The position numbers and the translations under genes were made by a program. A model generated the notes under the pieces. That model was given only the letters and a program-made list of their open reading frames with translations, was not told the DNA's origin and did not search any database. From Pectinatus frisingensis (GTDB lineage: Bacteria; Bacillota; Negativicutes; Selenomonadales; Selenomonadaceae), in contig NZ_WIQU01000022.1 of assembly GCF_015732285.1 (NCBI RefSeq), forward strand, positions 191,119 to 255,118: a stretch of DNA of 64,000 nucleotides, read 5' to 3'. This document shows, piece by piece, positions 35,170 through 44,722 of the stretch. Every line of letters starts with the position of its first letter. Position 1 is the stretch's first letter.

Positions 35170-37440
35170 TTGCGGTTATATATTGCGGAAAAACCTAGTA
35201 TGGGAAATGAAATAGCAAAATGTCTCAACGGTCCAATAAAAAGACATGATGGTTATTTACAGACAACGGACGGAGTGGTTACGTGGGCTTTTGGGCATAT
35301 ACTCCGTCAGGCAGAGCCCAATGAATACGATATTAAATATAAAGTATGGCGGGCGCAGGCCCTGCCAATAATACCTGATAAGTGGAAGATGCTTATTGAG
35401 GATTCATGTAAAAAACAATTTAATATAATTGAATCATTGATTGCAAAGGCTGATGAAATAGTTAATGCCGGTGATCCGGATCGTGAGGGCCAGTTATTAA
35501 TTGATGAAATTTTAGATTATGTTAAAAACACGAAACCAGTCAAGAGAATTTTATTAAATGCTTTGGATGAAAAAAGTATAAAAAAAGCTAATTCTGTTTT
35601 ACAGGACAATAAAAATTTTTTGCCGTTGAAATTGTCGGCTTTAGCTCGTGCACGGGCAGATTGGTTAATTGGAATGAATCTTTCAAGAGCGTATACTCTG
35701 GCGGCCAGAAGAGCCGGACATAATAAATTAGTATTGCCGGTAGGCAGGGTAAAAACACCGACATTAGCACTTGTTGTACGGCGTGAAAGAGAATTGAAGG
35801 ATTTTAAACCGGTAGATTATTATATAATAAAAGCGGATTTTAAAACCGTGGACAGTACTTTCGGAACCACTTGGAAAGCGCATTCTGCACAATCCGGGCT
35901 TGATTCCGAAGGCAGGCTTGTCGATAAATCAATTGCAGATGAATTACTGGCAAAATTTGCGGCAGAAAAAAATCAGGCGACGGTATTAAATTATAGTAAA
36001 ACGGGAAAGAAAGAATCGCAGTGTCTGCCATTTTCTCTATCCTCATTGCAGGTTTTGGCGGGGCGGCATTTCGGTTATGAACCGCAGCAAGTGCTGGATA
36101 CGGCTCAACATTTATACGAAAGGAAACTCACGACTTATCCGCGGTCTGATTGTGAATATTTACCTGTCAATCAATTGGGAGATGCAAGGGGAATTTTAAA
36201 TAATTTACAGGCATGCGGCGAAACTGATTTGCAAAGATGGGCAGCGGATGCAGACAGCAAAATAAAAAGCCGGGCTTGGAATGATAAAAAAATCTCGGCC
36301 CATCATGCAATTATTCCCACTTCAGTACGGATAAAAACAGCTTCACTTAATGCTGTGGAAAGAAATATTTATTTTCTTATTGCCAGGAGTTATATTGCTC
36401 AATTTTATCCGCTGCATATTTTTGATCAAATTAAATTGTCATTAAAATTTGCCGGAGAAAATTTTCAGGCAACAGGACGGACAGAAAGGCAGCTAGGTTG
36501 GAAATCACTGTATATGTCGGAAAAACATCCGTCGGAAAATGAAGAAGATGATACTAAAAACGCAATTCTTCCGGTAATTAACAAGGGTGATTTACTCGAA
36601 TTCGCTGCAGCAGCTGCCGACAAGCGGGCTACCAAGCCGCCGTCACGTTTTACGCCGGCGACTTTACTGGCGGGTATGAAGGAAATACATAAATATGTGA
36701 AGGATGAAGCGACTAAAAAGAAACTGAGGGCCATATATGGAATTGGCACGGAAGCTACCAGAGCTTCGATTATTGATGATTTGCTGCGACGTAAGCTGCT
36801 AAAGACGGAAGGACGGAAAAAAAGTCTTGTGCCGACGCAAACCGCTTATATGCTGGTTGATGCTTTGCCGGATGAACTGCTTTATCCAGATGTCACAGCT
36901 GTATGGGAAGATTATCTAAATGAATTAGCAAAAGGGACAGGAACTGTAGAAGACTTTTTGGCAGAACAAATACAATTTACTAAATTACTTTGTAAAAAAG
37001 CTTTTGACAGTGCCATGCCCGTATTGGGCGAACATATTTGTCCTCTCTGCAAAAAAGGCATAATGGTAAGGCGGACTGGGAAAAAAGGCGTATTTTGGGG
37101 TTGTTCCAATTATCCGCGATGTCATATGACGTGCAATGATAAAAATGGTGAACCGGATATGGAAATGGCACTGTCACGTGTGGTGATGAAAAAGGAACAG
37201 CCAATTGGTGCAGCTTTTTCGGTGGGAATGGTATCAGCTTTGGACATGGTCAGACAGGCAAGAGAAAAAGATTCTGTACAGCAAAAAGTGAAGCCGGCAG
37301 ATAAAAAATATTTGTGTCCGCATTGTAAAGAAGGTCTGCTGAAACGGCAAAAGGGGAAAAATGGTTATTTTTGGGCATGCTCCAATTATCCGCATTGTAC
37401 GGCAAATTTTGATGATGATAATAGTAAACCGGAATTGTAA
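35170..37440 (+). CDS. topB: DNA topoisomerase III
   Basis: Type IA topoisomerase that decatenates DNA. The TOPRIM domain starts LYIAEKPSMGNEIAKCLNG and has NAGDPDREGQLL (~residues 98-109). The active-site Tyr is in KLTTYPRSD (~322), with HHAIIPT further on. Two C-terminal zinc ribbons follow (CPLC...CSNYPRC, CPHC...CSNYPHC), giving 756 residues. No ATG exists near the conserved start; TTG 35170 fits the homology and has GGGAG upstream. A longer frame beginning at 35128 adds non-conserved residues and seems unlikely. Confidence 0.93.
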   Translation: MRLYIAEKPSMGNEIAKCLNGPIKRHDGYLQTTDGVVTWAFGHILRQAEPNEYDIKYKVWRAQALPIIPDKWKMLIEDSCKKQFNIIESLIAKADEIVNAGDPDREGQLLIDEILDYVKNTKPVKRILLNALDEKSIKKANSVLQDNKNFLPLKLSALARARADWLIGMNLSRAYTLAARRAGHNKLVLPVGRVKTPTLALVVRRERELKDFKPVDYYIIKADFKTVDSTFGTTWKAHSAQSGLDSEGRLVDKSIADELLAKFAAEKNQATVLNYSKTGKKESQCLPFSLSSLQVLAGRHFGYEPQQVLDTAQHLYERKLTTYPRSDCEYLPVNQLGDARGILNNLQACGETDLQRWAADADSKIKSRAWNDKKISAHHAIIPTSVRIKTASLNAVERNIYFLIARSYIAQFYPLHIFDQIKLSLKFAGENFQATGRTERQLGWKSLYMSEKHPSENEEDDTKNAILPVINKGDLLEFAAAAADKRATKPPSRFTPATLLAGMKEIHKYVKDEATKKKLRAIYGIGTEATRASIIDDLLRRKLLKTEGRKKSLVPTQTAYMLVDALPDELLYPDVTAVWEDYLNELAKGTGTVEDFLAEQIQFTKLLCKKAFDSAMPVLGEHICPLCKKGIMVRRTGKKGVFWGCSNYPRCHMTCNDKNGEPDMEMALSRVVMKKEQPIGAAFSVGMVSALDMVRQAREKDSVQQKVKPADKKYLCPHCKEGLLKRQKGKNGYFWACSNYPHCTANFDDDNSKPEL

Positions 37441-37554
37441 CTATTTGGTAAAATGTTGCTATGGGAATATAATCTACTTTATCGGGAAGGAATTTTTTAT
37501 CTGATTTTGAATTATAATATACAATGATATAATATATAAAGACGCGATAAATTT

Positions 37555-37589
37555 TGGAGGTGAATACCTGCTTGCGCAGGTAATTATTG
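37555..37589 (+). promoter_or_regulatory. Translation start region with hairpin between ribosome binding site and TTG
   Basis: TGGAGGTGA (37555-37563) is 23 nt from the TTG start at 37587, too far for normal initiation. Between them ACCTGC TTGC GCAGGT (37566-37581) forms a perfect 6-bp hairpin with a 4-nt loop. Folding it leaves 7 unpaired nt. An in-frame TAA at 37581 excludes any earlier start. Confidence 0.7.
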
Positions 37590-38936
37590 GATATTTTTTC
37601 TGTTCTGCTCAAATTTTTGCTGGTTTTGTTCCTGGTATTCATGAATGGTTTTTTTGTTGCAGCCGAATTTGCTGTTGTAAAAATTAGGACAACACGATTG
37701 GATATATTGATTGAACAAGGCAATAAAAGGGCTAAGTATGCTAAAATGCTTACAGAGCACATGGATGCATCACTTTCTGTTACACAGCTTGGTATAACGC
37801 TGGCTTCTTTGGGTTTAGGCTGGGTCGGTGAACCGGCGGTCTCTGAAGTTATTGAGCCAATTTTAAAAATATTGCAGGTGGATCCGTCGCTAAGCTATTC
37901 TATATCTTTGGTGATGGGGTTTTGTATAATTACAGCACTACATATTGTATTGGGGGAACTGGCACCTAAATCGATGGCTATCCAAAAAGTAGAACCGGTG
38001 GCATTGGGAATTGCTCTGCCGATGATTATTTTTCATCGCATTATGTATCCGGCGGTGTGGTTTTTGAATCATGTTGCCAATTGGGTAGTAAATAAATTGG
38101 GGTTTCGTCCTGCCGGTGAGGAGGAAGCGGCACACACCGAAGATGAGATCCGCATTTTAATGGAAGAAAGTCACAGACATGGCTATATTGATAAGACGGA
38201 ACTGACCTTTGTCGACAATGTATTTGATTTTTCAGATCGTAACGTCCGTGAAATAATGATACCGCGCACTGATATGGTATGTTTATATTTGGAGGATTCT
38301 CCTGATGAAAATATCAAGACGGCCTTGGAAAAACATTTGACCCGTTACCCCATTTGTCGGGAAGATAAGGATAATATCGTGGGCTTTTTGCATATCAAAG
38401 ATTTACTGCGTTCTTTATACATTGGCAAGAGACCTGATCTGCTGTCATTTATCCGACCAGTACCGTTTGTACCTGAAACAATGCCAATAAGTAATTTACT
38501 GCGTACTATGCAGCAGCACCGTGTACAGTTAGCTATAGTGGTAGATGAATATGGCGGTACAGCCGGTATGGTGACTATTGAAGATATCATTGAAGAGATA
38601 GTCGGTGAAATACAGGACGAATTTGATGAAGAACGGCCTCTTATTGAAAAGAGGGGCAGGCAGTTGTATTCAGTGGATGGACGAATGCTGCTTAATGAAC
38701 TGGATGATATACTGCATATTGAAATTTCGGCAGAAAATGTTGATACTGTCGGTGGCTGGCTGGCAACAAAAGTTGATACACCACCGCGTATAGGGCAAAT
38801 GACGGTATATGACACAAATAAATTTTTTGTTGAAGAGGTGGAAAATATTCGTATAAAACGAATATTGATCAGGCTGGGCACAGGATTGAGCGAAGAACCC
38901 GATGAGATAAAATTTCAGGAGAAAAAATATAAATAA
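37587..38936 (+). CDS. CNNM/CBS-domain membrane protein (hemolysin C/CorC family)
   Basis: Inner-membrane protein of the CNNM (DUF21) family, linked to Mg2+/Co2+ export or resistance. The N-terminal ~190 residues hold hydrophobic helices (FLLVLFLVFMNGFFVAAEFAVVKIRTTRL). Two CBS domains follow (VREIMIPRTDMVCL and a second ending in VVDEYGGTAGMVTIEDIIEEIVGEI). A C-terminal CorC/HlyC domain closes it (DGRMLLNELDDIL ... DTVGGWL). The length of 449 residues is standard. The only possible start is TTG 37587, and a hairpin separates it from its ribosome binding site. The 'hemolysin' name is historical. Confidence 0.9.
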   Translation: MDIFSVLLKFLLVLFLVFMNGFFVAAEFAVVKIRTTRLDILIEQGNKRAKYAKMLTEHMDASLSVTQLGITLASLGLGWVGEPAVSEVIEPILKILQVDPSLSYSISLVMGFCIITALHIVLGELAPKSMAIQKVEPVALGIALPMIIFHRIMYPAVWFLNHVANWVVNKLGFRPAGEEEAAHTEDEIRILMEESHRHGYIDKTELTFVDNVFDFSDRNVREIMIPRTDMVCLYLEDSPDENIKTALEKHLTRYPICREDKDNIVGFLHIKDLLRSLYIGKRPDLLSFIRPVPFVPETMPISNLLRTMQQHRVQLAIVVDEYGGTAGMVTIEDIIEEIVGEIQDEFDEERPLIEKRGRQLYSVDGRMLLNELDDILHIEISAENVDTVGGWLATKVDTPPRIGQMTVYDTNKFFVEEVENIRIKRILIRLGTGLSEEPDEIKFQEKKYK

Positions 38937-39072
38937 AGGTGATCTTTGGGGGCCTTTTTATAAAAAGACTTTACTTTTAGACTGTAATTATCTAAAATAA
39001 AAATAATTATAGTTCATTAGGATTATATAAAGCCTGATTTAGAACTTAGTGAAAACAGGGGAGAGTGGCAAA

Positions 39073-40038
39073 ATGTTAAAATCCATTGCAGTGTTGACTA
39101 GCGGCGGTGATAGCCCAGGAATGAATGCAGCTACACGCGCAGTTGTTCGTACCGCAATTTTTGAGGGAGTCAAGGTCTGGGGCATTTATAACGGTTACCA
39201 GGGAATGATTGAAGACGATATACATGAGTTGACTTCCCGCAGTGTAAGTGACATTATTCAACGTGGCGGCACTTTTCTGGGAACAGCGCGCAGTGAAGAA
39301 TTCAAGACGGAAGCAGGTCGTAAAAAAGCACTGGCCAATCTAAAAAAACATGAAATAGAAGGGCTGGTCATTATTGGCGGTGATGGAAGTCTTACCGGTG
39401 GGTCACTTCTAAGTAAACTCGGTAACGGTATGCCGATAGTAGGCCTACCAGGAACTATTGACAATGACGTATGGGGAACAGATTATACTATCGGTGCCGA
39501 TACAGCTGTCAATACAATTTTGGATGCGATAAACAAACTGCGCGATACGGCATCATCACACCGGCGGATAATTGTCATTGAAGTAATGGGAAGAAAATCA
39601 GGCTGGCTTGCCATGATGTCGGGCATCGCTGGTGGTGCTGAATATATTTTAGTACCGGAGGCAAAATTTGATTTAGACCAAATATGTCGGGAATTGAAGG
39701 ATTCTTACACCAGTGGGCGGCGCTATAGTATTATAGTCGTTGCTGAAGGAGCTGGCAGCGGCATTGAAATCAGCAAACAAATAGGGGCAAAAACCGGTAT
39801 TGATACGAGAGTATCAGTTTTAGGACATATACAAAGAGGCGGCTCTCCTAGTGTGGAAGATCGTTTGAAAGCAAGTATATTGGGAGAACGGGCAGCTTTG
39901 GCTGTCATTTCAGGTGTTTCCAATGTGGTTTTTGGGTTTAATGCCGGTAAAGTCGTAAGTATCGATTTATTTGATTCAGTTAACAATACAAAGACGCTTG
40001 ATCCAGAATTAGTGCGTCTGGCACGCGTTTTAACCTGA
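39073..40038 (+). CDS. pfkA: ATP-dependent 6-phosphofructokinase
   Basis: Commits fructose 6-phosphate to glycolysis. It opens IAVLTSGGDSPGMNAATRA with the ATP-binding Gly-rich turn. GGDGSLTGG, the catalytic PGTIDNDVWGTDYTIGADTA (~residues 124-143), MGRKSGWLA and LGHIQRGGSPS all match bacterial PfkA. It has 321 residues. ATG 39073 has GGGGAGAG upstream. It lies between the CNNM gene and a strong terminator and is likely transcribed alone. Confidence 0.97.
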   Translation: MLKSIAVLTSGGDSPGMNAATRAVVRTAIFEGVKVWGIYNGYQGMIEDDIHELTSRSVSDIIQRGGTFLGTARSEEFKTEAGRKKALANLKKHEIEGLVIIGGDGSLTGGSLLSKLGNGMPIVGLPGTIDNDVWGTDYTIGADTAVNTILDAINKLRDTASSHRRIIVIEVMGRKSGWLAMMSGIAGGAEYILVPEAKFDLDQICRELKDSYTSGRRYSIIVVAEGAGSGIEISKQIGAKTGIDTRVSVLGHIQRGGSPSVEDRLKASILGERAALAVISGVSNVVFGFNAGKVVSIDLFDSVNNTKTLDPELVRLARVLT

Positions 40039-40070
40039 TTGATATTTTTTGTTTACCTGCGGACACATTA

Positions 40071-40123
40071 TAATTATTGGAAAAGCCGATATGACTTTGT
40101 CGTATCGGCTTTTCCAATAATTA
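40071..40123 (+). terminator. Terminator after pfkA
   Basis: A 21-bp perfect stem (40071-40091 with 40103-40123, core TTGGAAAAGCCGATA) has an 11-nt loop and is followed by CTTTATTTTTC. It can function in both directions. Confidence 0.9.
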
Positions 40124-40238
40124 CTTTATTTTTCATTAGCAATGTGTTATATTTGAATAAGTCTGTTATTTTGCTATTGTAGTGGGTTGGCGGCAATCAA
40201 TGCGGAATTGTTGAAATAATATGGTGGGAGGCATAGCG

Positions 40239-40646
40239 ATGGTCACAATGATAAATTATCGTGTCCATTTTTTTGATACTGATGCAATGGCTGTTGTGCA
40301 TCATGCTAATTATATAAGATGGTTCGAAATAGCGCGGGTAGATTTTTTGCGTAAAGCGGGTATAATACTCACGGAAATGATGGATGATGGTTATGTATTC
40401 CCGATAACTGATGTAAGGGTAAAATACCTGTCGTCAGGATATTATGATGATATTCTGACAATAAAAACCATACCCACCGCATTGACACGCGCAAAAATGG
40501 AATTTTCCTATGAAGTATATCGGGAAAAGGATAATACACTTTTGGTGAAAGGTTTTACGCAAAATGTGTTTACTAATAAAAATACGGGTAAAATTGTACG
40601 TCTGCCGGCCAAATATTATGATAAAATGCGGCAGGCCTTAAAATAA
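40239..40646 (+). CDS. Acyl-CoA thioesterase, YbgC/4HBT family
   Basis: Hotdog-fold thioesterase of 135 residues. The catalytic motif FFDTDAMAVVHHANYIRWFEIAR (Asp in DTDAMAVVHH) is that of the 4-hydroxybenzoyl-CoA thioesterase/YbgC group. The rest (VFPITDVRVKYLSSGYYDDIL; FSYEVYREKDNTLL) is also typical. ATG 40239 is chosen because GGTGGGAGG (40223-40231) sits 7 nt before it; an ATG at 40221 overlaps that site. The natural acyl substrate is unknown. It precedes murI by 23 nt. Confidence 0.88.
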   Translation: MVTMINYRVHFFDTDAMAVVHHANYIRWFEIARVDFLRKAGIILTEMMDDGYVFPITDVRVKYLSSGYYDDILTIKTIPTALTRAKMEFSYEVYREKDNTLLVKGFTQNVFTNKNTGKIVRLPAKYYDKMRQALK

Positions 40647-40669
40647 AATCATACGCTGATTAGGAGAGA

Positions 40670-41485
40670 ATGCAGATGCAGGCTTGTGCACCAATTGGAG
40701 TTTTTGATTCTGGATCGGGAGGGCTTACTGTTGCTTATCAATTACATAAAATTTTACCATCGGAAAATATAATCTATGTCGGTGATTTGCAAAGAATGCC
40801 TTATGGACCACGTAATCCGGGGGAAATAATAAAATTTATGCAGCAGTTTTTGAATTTTTTTAAGCTAAAAAAAGTAAAAATGGCTGTTTTTGCTTGTAAT
40901 ACAATGACCTCATGGGGATTCGATGCGGCTGCCGGCAGAGAACCGTATTATCTTGTACCAATGAATACGGCTGTAGCGGAAGCTGTTGCAGTTTCGCCAC
41001 ATAAAAAAATAGGGGTAATTGCCACTGAGGCAACGGTAAGAAAAAATTTCCATAGTGATGTAGCTGCGGAGCTTGATAAGGATATTCAAGTTATAGCGCG
41101 GGCTTGTCCTGAATTTGTGCCGCTTATTGAGGGCGGGCATATCGATGATATGGCGATTGAAACGGTGGTCAGGCGCTATATGGCAATGTTTTCTGCTGAT
41201 AAAATCGAAGCGCTCATTTTGGGATGTACACATTATCCAATAATTAAAGATTTGTTGAAAAAATATCTGCCGTCTTATGTTACATTGGTAGATCCGGCAT
41301 TATCCACAGCTGAAGCGGCAAGGAATATTTTAGAGCAAAACAAACTTATAAATGATGACAGGCAAAAAGGCAGTCTGGAATTCTTTTTTTCGGCAATGCC
41401 TGAACATGCCGGAGAAATGGTGAAGATTGTGATGGGAATTGATAATCCGGTTATCAGCGGTATAGATCTGAGTAAGTTTAATTGA
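40670..41485 (+). CDS. murI: Glutamate racemase
   Basis: Supplies D-glutamate for peptidoglycan. PIGVFDSGSGGLTVAYQL, the first catalytic Cys in FACNTMTSWG (~residue 76) and the second in LILGCTHYPIIKDL (~187) are all present, along with YVGDLQRMPYGPR. It has 271 residues. ATG 40670 or ATG 40676 may be used; AGGAGA precedes both. It is part of a plus-strand run with the unknown gene 16 nt downstream. Confidence 0.95.
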   Translation: MQMQACAPIGVFDSGSGGLTVAYQLHKILPSENIIYVGDLQRMPYGPRNPGEIIKFMQQFLNFFKLKKVKMAVFACNTMTSWGFDAAAGREPYYLVPMNTAVAEAVAVSPHKKIGVIATEATVRKNFHSDVAAELDKDIQVIARACPEFVPLIEGGHIDDMAIETVVRRYMAMFSADKIEALILGCTHYPIIKDLLKKYLPSYVTLVDPALSTAEAARNILEQNKLINDDRQKGSLEFFFSAMPEHAGEMVKIVMGIDNPVISGIDLSKFN

Positions 41486-41501
41486 TTTAGGGGGTAAATC
41501 A

Positions 41502-42020
41502 ATGGAAGTATTGATTATAATAGTCATAGGGATAATATATCTGATTTGGCACAATATCGGTGATGCTGATATTAATTTTAAAATAAAGGAACATACGCCT
41601 TTTGTACTTGATGAATTAAAAGAAGATAAGGCCGTTTTTTCTACTGAGATTGAAATTAGTAATGATGGAAAGCAATGTGCGACAATAATGGATTGCTTCA
41701 TACGTTCCCAGCTGCCTTATGAACAATTTGCCGGTGTGAAAGTATATGGTAAAGCTGAACTAAAAAATGTACCGCGTGAAGATGACTATTTTGAAGCGGT
41801 ACTGATTCAAAAACATGAAAAAATAAATATTGTAATAAAAATAACATTACTTGACCGCAATAAACAAAGCATTAAGGAAATATTACGGCATGTTGTCGAT
41901 ATACCAGTAGATGTGGTTTATCAGCATACTGCGCGCCATAAGGCGGCATTGGACAAGAAGCGGCTTGTGCTGCCGGCGGCAGAAATTGCAGCTTTACTCA
42001 ATATAGAGCTTGTAGATTGA
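41502..42020 (+). CDS. Uncharacterised membrane-anchored protein
   Basis: Not recognised. It is a 172-residue protein with one N-terminal hydrophobic segment (VLIIIVIGIIYLIW), probably a membrane anchor, followed by a soluble, charged, strand-rich region (FSTEIEISNDGKQCATIMDCFIRSQLPYEQF). The rest resembles a beta-sandwich but no named family is evident. The ATG follows GGGGGTAA. It is placed 16 nt after murI and 15 nt before the CofE-like gene, so it is likely co-transcribed with both. Confidence 0.75.
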   Translation: MEVLIIIVIGIIYLIWHNIGDADINFKIKEHTPFVLDELKEDKAVFSTEIEISNDGKQCATIMDCFIRSQLPYEQFAGVKVYGKAELKNVPREDDYFEAVLIQKHEKINIVIKITLLDRNKQSIKEILRHVVDIPVDVVYQHTARHKAALDKKRLVLPAAEIAALLNIELVD

Positions 42021-42035
42021 TATTTTGGGGGTAGA

Positions 42036-42698
42036 ATGTTGATGAATGATGTCGAAATAGTTTCAGTGCCGACTAGAATAATTACAGAAAAAGATAATAT
42101 TGTAGACATTATAGAACGGTATACTAAAGACAAGGTCACTGAAAATGATATCATATCGGTGGCTGAAAGCGTGGTTGCAATAACACAAGGGAGATTTGTG
42201 CGGCCGGAAGACTTAAAAATATCCAAAACAGCACTTTTTTGTTGCCGTTTTATTCCGGACTATGGCAGTCTGGCCAGCCCGCACGGTATGCAGTCATTAA
42301 TGGATGTGGAAGGCAAATGGCGGGTTGCGGCGGCCTTGTTTTTAGGATTTGCAGCTAAATTAATTGGTAAAAACGGATATTTTTATAAATGGGGCGGCGA
42401 GCAGGCAGCACTTATTGATGATGTGACCGGGACAATGCCGCCTTTTGATAAGTGCATTGTTTATGGACCTGATAAACCAAATGAAGTCGTAAAACAAATA
42501 AAAGATCGTTTGGGTTGCTTTGGTGCAGTCATTGCAGATGTAAATGATTTGAAACGGTCTCGTATTGTTGGAGTGACTGATGCGGTGGATGGGAATAAGG
42601 TTGCTAAACTTTTATTGGATAATCCTTTTGGCAATGCATCGCAAAAAACACCAATTGTTATAATAAAGAATTTTAAGCAGTATCAAGAAGAAAATTAA
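42036..42698 (+). CDS. Coenzyme F420-0:L-glutamate ligase-like protein (CofE family)
   Basis: 220 residues resembling the CofE/F420 ligase family: [40 protein letters not shown] (~residues 40-59), then [14 protein letters not shown] and [18 protein letters not shown]. True CofE adds glutamates to coenzyme F420, but no other F420 gene is in the window and this bacterial type is not known to make F420. It may ligate glutamate or another amino acid onto a different acceptor; that is inference. The ATG at 42036 has GGGGGT upstream. A terminator follows. Confidence 0.75.
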   Translation: MLMNDVEIVSVPTRIITEKDNIVDIIERYTKDKVTENDIISVAESVVAITQGRFVRPEDLKISKTALFCCRFIPDYGSLASPHGMQSLMDVEGKWRVAAALFLGFAAKLIGKNGYFYKWGGEQAALIDDVTGTMPPFDKCIVYGPDKPNEVVKQIKDRLGCFGAVIADVNDLKRSRIVGVTDAVDGNKVAKLLLDNPFGNASQKTPIVIIKNFKQYQEEN

Positions 42699-42703
42699 AA
42701 AAT

Positions 42704-42738
42704 GATGCCGGCAGATTCATTCTGCCCGGCATATTTTT
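42704..42738 (+). terminator. Terminator after the CofE-like gene
   Basis: ATGCCGGCAGA pairs with TCTGCCCGGCAT (one bulged C) and is followed by ATTTTTTA, 5 nt after the stop codon. Confidence 0.88.
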
Positions 42739-42795
42739 TACTTCATATCAGTCAAGTGTCATATAGGTTATTTAAATGTTTGGGTGGGATAAGTT

Positions 42796-43938
42796 ATGTT
42801 CGGTATTTTTATAACATCGGTAGCTTTGACCTTTGTGGTATTCTCATTATTATTTGCTTATGCACTGCATGATACCTTTCCCCGCATCGACAGCAAATAT
42901 ATTTACTTGAAAGTGCTTTTATGTAATGCAGCACTATTGGCATGTCTGTATATTAGTAAGATAATACCGACTTTTGTGCCTTTAATATGGCTTTTACAGC
43001 AAGTAATAATAGCAGTATTTGTTGGGGAAATTTTTGCAGCATTATTGAAGGCAGTTTGTTGGGCAGCAGTGAAACTATACGGAAAAGTGATTGGCAGTAC
43101 AAAATCTGTCGCTGTTAACAAATCACGGCGGATGTTTTTGTATAAGGCAGCTCTTTTACCATTGAGCGGAGCTGTTTTATATGGCAGTTTTATAGAAAAA
43201 AATAATATTATTTTAAATCAATATGATATCCCGGTAAAAAATTTCGATGTACTACGCGGTTTTAAAATAGCCCATTTGACAGATGCTCACATGGGCAGCT
43301 TTTTCTCTTTAGAAAAGTTGCGATATATACTTGATCGTCTGGTAAAATTATCACCAGATATTTTAGCTGTGACCGGTGATATTTTTGACGATGACCGTAT
43401 TAACAAAGCGGCTGTGGCATTACTTGGCAGCTATTGCTATCAGTTTAAGTATGGTATATATTTTTGTTGGGGTAATCACGAATATATGCGTGACATGCAG
43501 TTAATAAAGGACAGTATAAAAAATACACCAATTAAAGTTTTAACAAATGAAAACGATACATTAAAAATCGCCGATAAAAAATTATCAATAATTGGTGTTG
43601 ATTATCCGCATAATCGCAGTCATTTTGCTGAATTAAGCGATGAATATATGAAGCAGGCAATGTGTGGCATACCAATCGATTCTTGCAAAGTATTACTGGC
43701 GCATCATTCGGATTTTATTGATAATGGTTTTTCCAATGGTATTGATTTGACTCTGACCGGACACACACATGGCGGACAGTTGGGAGTGTTTGGACATCCG
43801 CTGTTTCCGGGATTCAAATATACACGTGGTATGTATATGCTTGGCAGCATGTATGGCTATGTCAGTACCGGAGCCGGCAGCTGGTTTCCTTTTCGGCTGG
43901 GTTGTCCGCCGGAAATAACGTTATTTACATTGGTATGA
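42796..43938 (+). CDS. Membrane-bound metallophosphoesterase (YkuE-like)
   Basis: The N-terminal ~110 residues contain several hydrophobic helices (FGIFITSVALTFVVFSLLFAYAL; LLACLYISKIIPTFVPLIW). A calcineurin-like phosphoesterase domain follows. Its metal ligands are in LTDAHMG, TGDIFDDDR, WGNHEY, LAHHSDF and TGHTHGGQLG. It has 380 residues. Related YkuE/YaeI proteins act on lipid-linked phosphates, but the substrate here is not known. The active domain probably faces the cell exterior (inference). The ATG at 42796 has GGTGGGATAAG upstream. Confidence 0.87.
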   Translation: MFGIFITSVALTFVVFSLLFAYALHDTFPRIDSKYIYLKVLLCNAALLACLYISKIIPTFVPLIWLLQQVIIAVFVGEIFAALLKAVCWAAVKLYGKVIGSTKSVAVNKSRRMFLYKAALLPLSGAVLYGSFIEKNNIILNQYDIPVKNFDVLRGFKIAHLTDAHMGSFFSLEKLRYILDRLVKLSPDILAVTGDIFDDDRINKAAVALLGSYCYQFKYGIYFCWGNHEYMRDMQLIKDSIKNTPIKVLTNENDTLKIADKKLSIIGVDYPHNRSHFAELSDEYMKQAMCGIPIDSCKVLLAHHSDFIDNGFSNGIDLTLTGHTHGGQLGVFGHPLFPGFKYTRGMYMLGSMYGYVSTGAGSWFPFRLGCPPEITLFTLV

Positions 43939-43974
43939 TTAAAATTGTTTTATTATAAAGTTATGGGGGATTTT

Positions 43975-44721
43975 ATGATTAGAAAAGATGGGCGCAGTGA
44001 TACACAGCTGCGCCAGATCAAAATAACCCGGCATTATTTAAAGAATCCGGCCGGGTCGGTTTTGATTGAGCTTGGTGATACAAAAGTAATTTGTACGGCT
44101 ACTATTCAATCAACAGTTCCAAAATTTTTACGCGGAACAGGAACAGGCTGGTTGTCGGCCGAATATTCATTATTACCGGGATCCACGCAGACCAGGGTGA
44201 CAAGAGATGCCGTACGTGGCAGAATCAATGGACGCACACAGGAGATACAGCGTCTCATTGGCAGAAGTCTGCGTAGTGTAATGGATTTAAAAGCCTTGGG
44301 GGAACGTAATATAATTATCGATTGTGATGTCATCCAAGCTGATGGAGGAACGAGAACGGCCTCGATAACTGGTTCTTTTGTGGCTCTTATTGATGCAATG
44401 GAAACAATTTATGATCCGCAGAAAGTTTTTCCTGTAAAAGATTTTCTGGCGGCAATTAGTGTTGGCGTAATAAATGAAAAAGACGTAGTATTGGATTTAA
44501 ATTATGAAGAAGATAGCGCAGCAGTGGTCGATATGAACGTTGTGATGGCTGGAATTGGTGATTTTGTGGAAATTCAGGGAACGGGAGAAGGTCATCCCTT
44601 TTCTCATCGGCAGCTTAATGATTTGCTGGAAAAAGCTGAAGCGGGAATAAATAAAATAATTTCATATCAAAAAGATATTTTGGGAAATTATCTCGGCTGG
44701 CGAATAGGAAGGGAGCCTTGA
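43975..44721 (+). CDS. rph: Ribonuclease PH
   Basis: Phosphorolytic 3' exonuclease that trims tRNA 3' ends. [20 protein letters not shown] opens the protein; the phosphate site lies in [15 protein letters not shown] (~residues 86-100), then [18 protein letters not shown] and [12 protein letters not shown]. It has 248 residues. ATG 43975 is chosen after GGGGGA; upstream in-frame codons are not conserved. It begins an rph-rdgB-yfcE cluster whose genes nearly touch, the usual order in Firmicutes. Confidence 0.97.
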   Translation: MIRKDGRSDTQLRQIKITRHYLKNPAGSVLIELGDTKVICTATIQSTVPKFLRGTGTGWLSAEYSLLPGSTQTRVTRDAVRGRINGRTQEIQRLIGRSLRSVMDLKALGERNIIIDCDVIQADGGTRTASITGSFVALIDAMETIYDPQKVFPVKDFLAAISVGVINEKDVVLDLNYEEDSAAVVDMNVVMAGIGDFVEIQGTGEGHPFSHRQLNDLLEKAEAGINKIISYQKDILGNYLGWRIGREP

Positions 44722-44722
44722 A

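Noticed and set aside
37250-37762. 170-codon minus-strand frame between topB and the CNNM gene
   Set aside because: It runs antisense across the topB end, the promoter region and the CNNM start; no conserved features.
38345-38881. 178-codon minus-strand frame rich in Ser and Ile
   Set aside because: It is antisense to the CBS/CorC domains; low-complexity composition is typical of a shadow frame.
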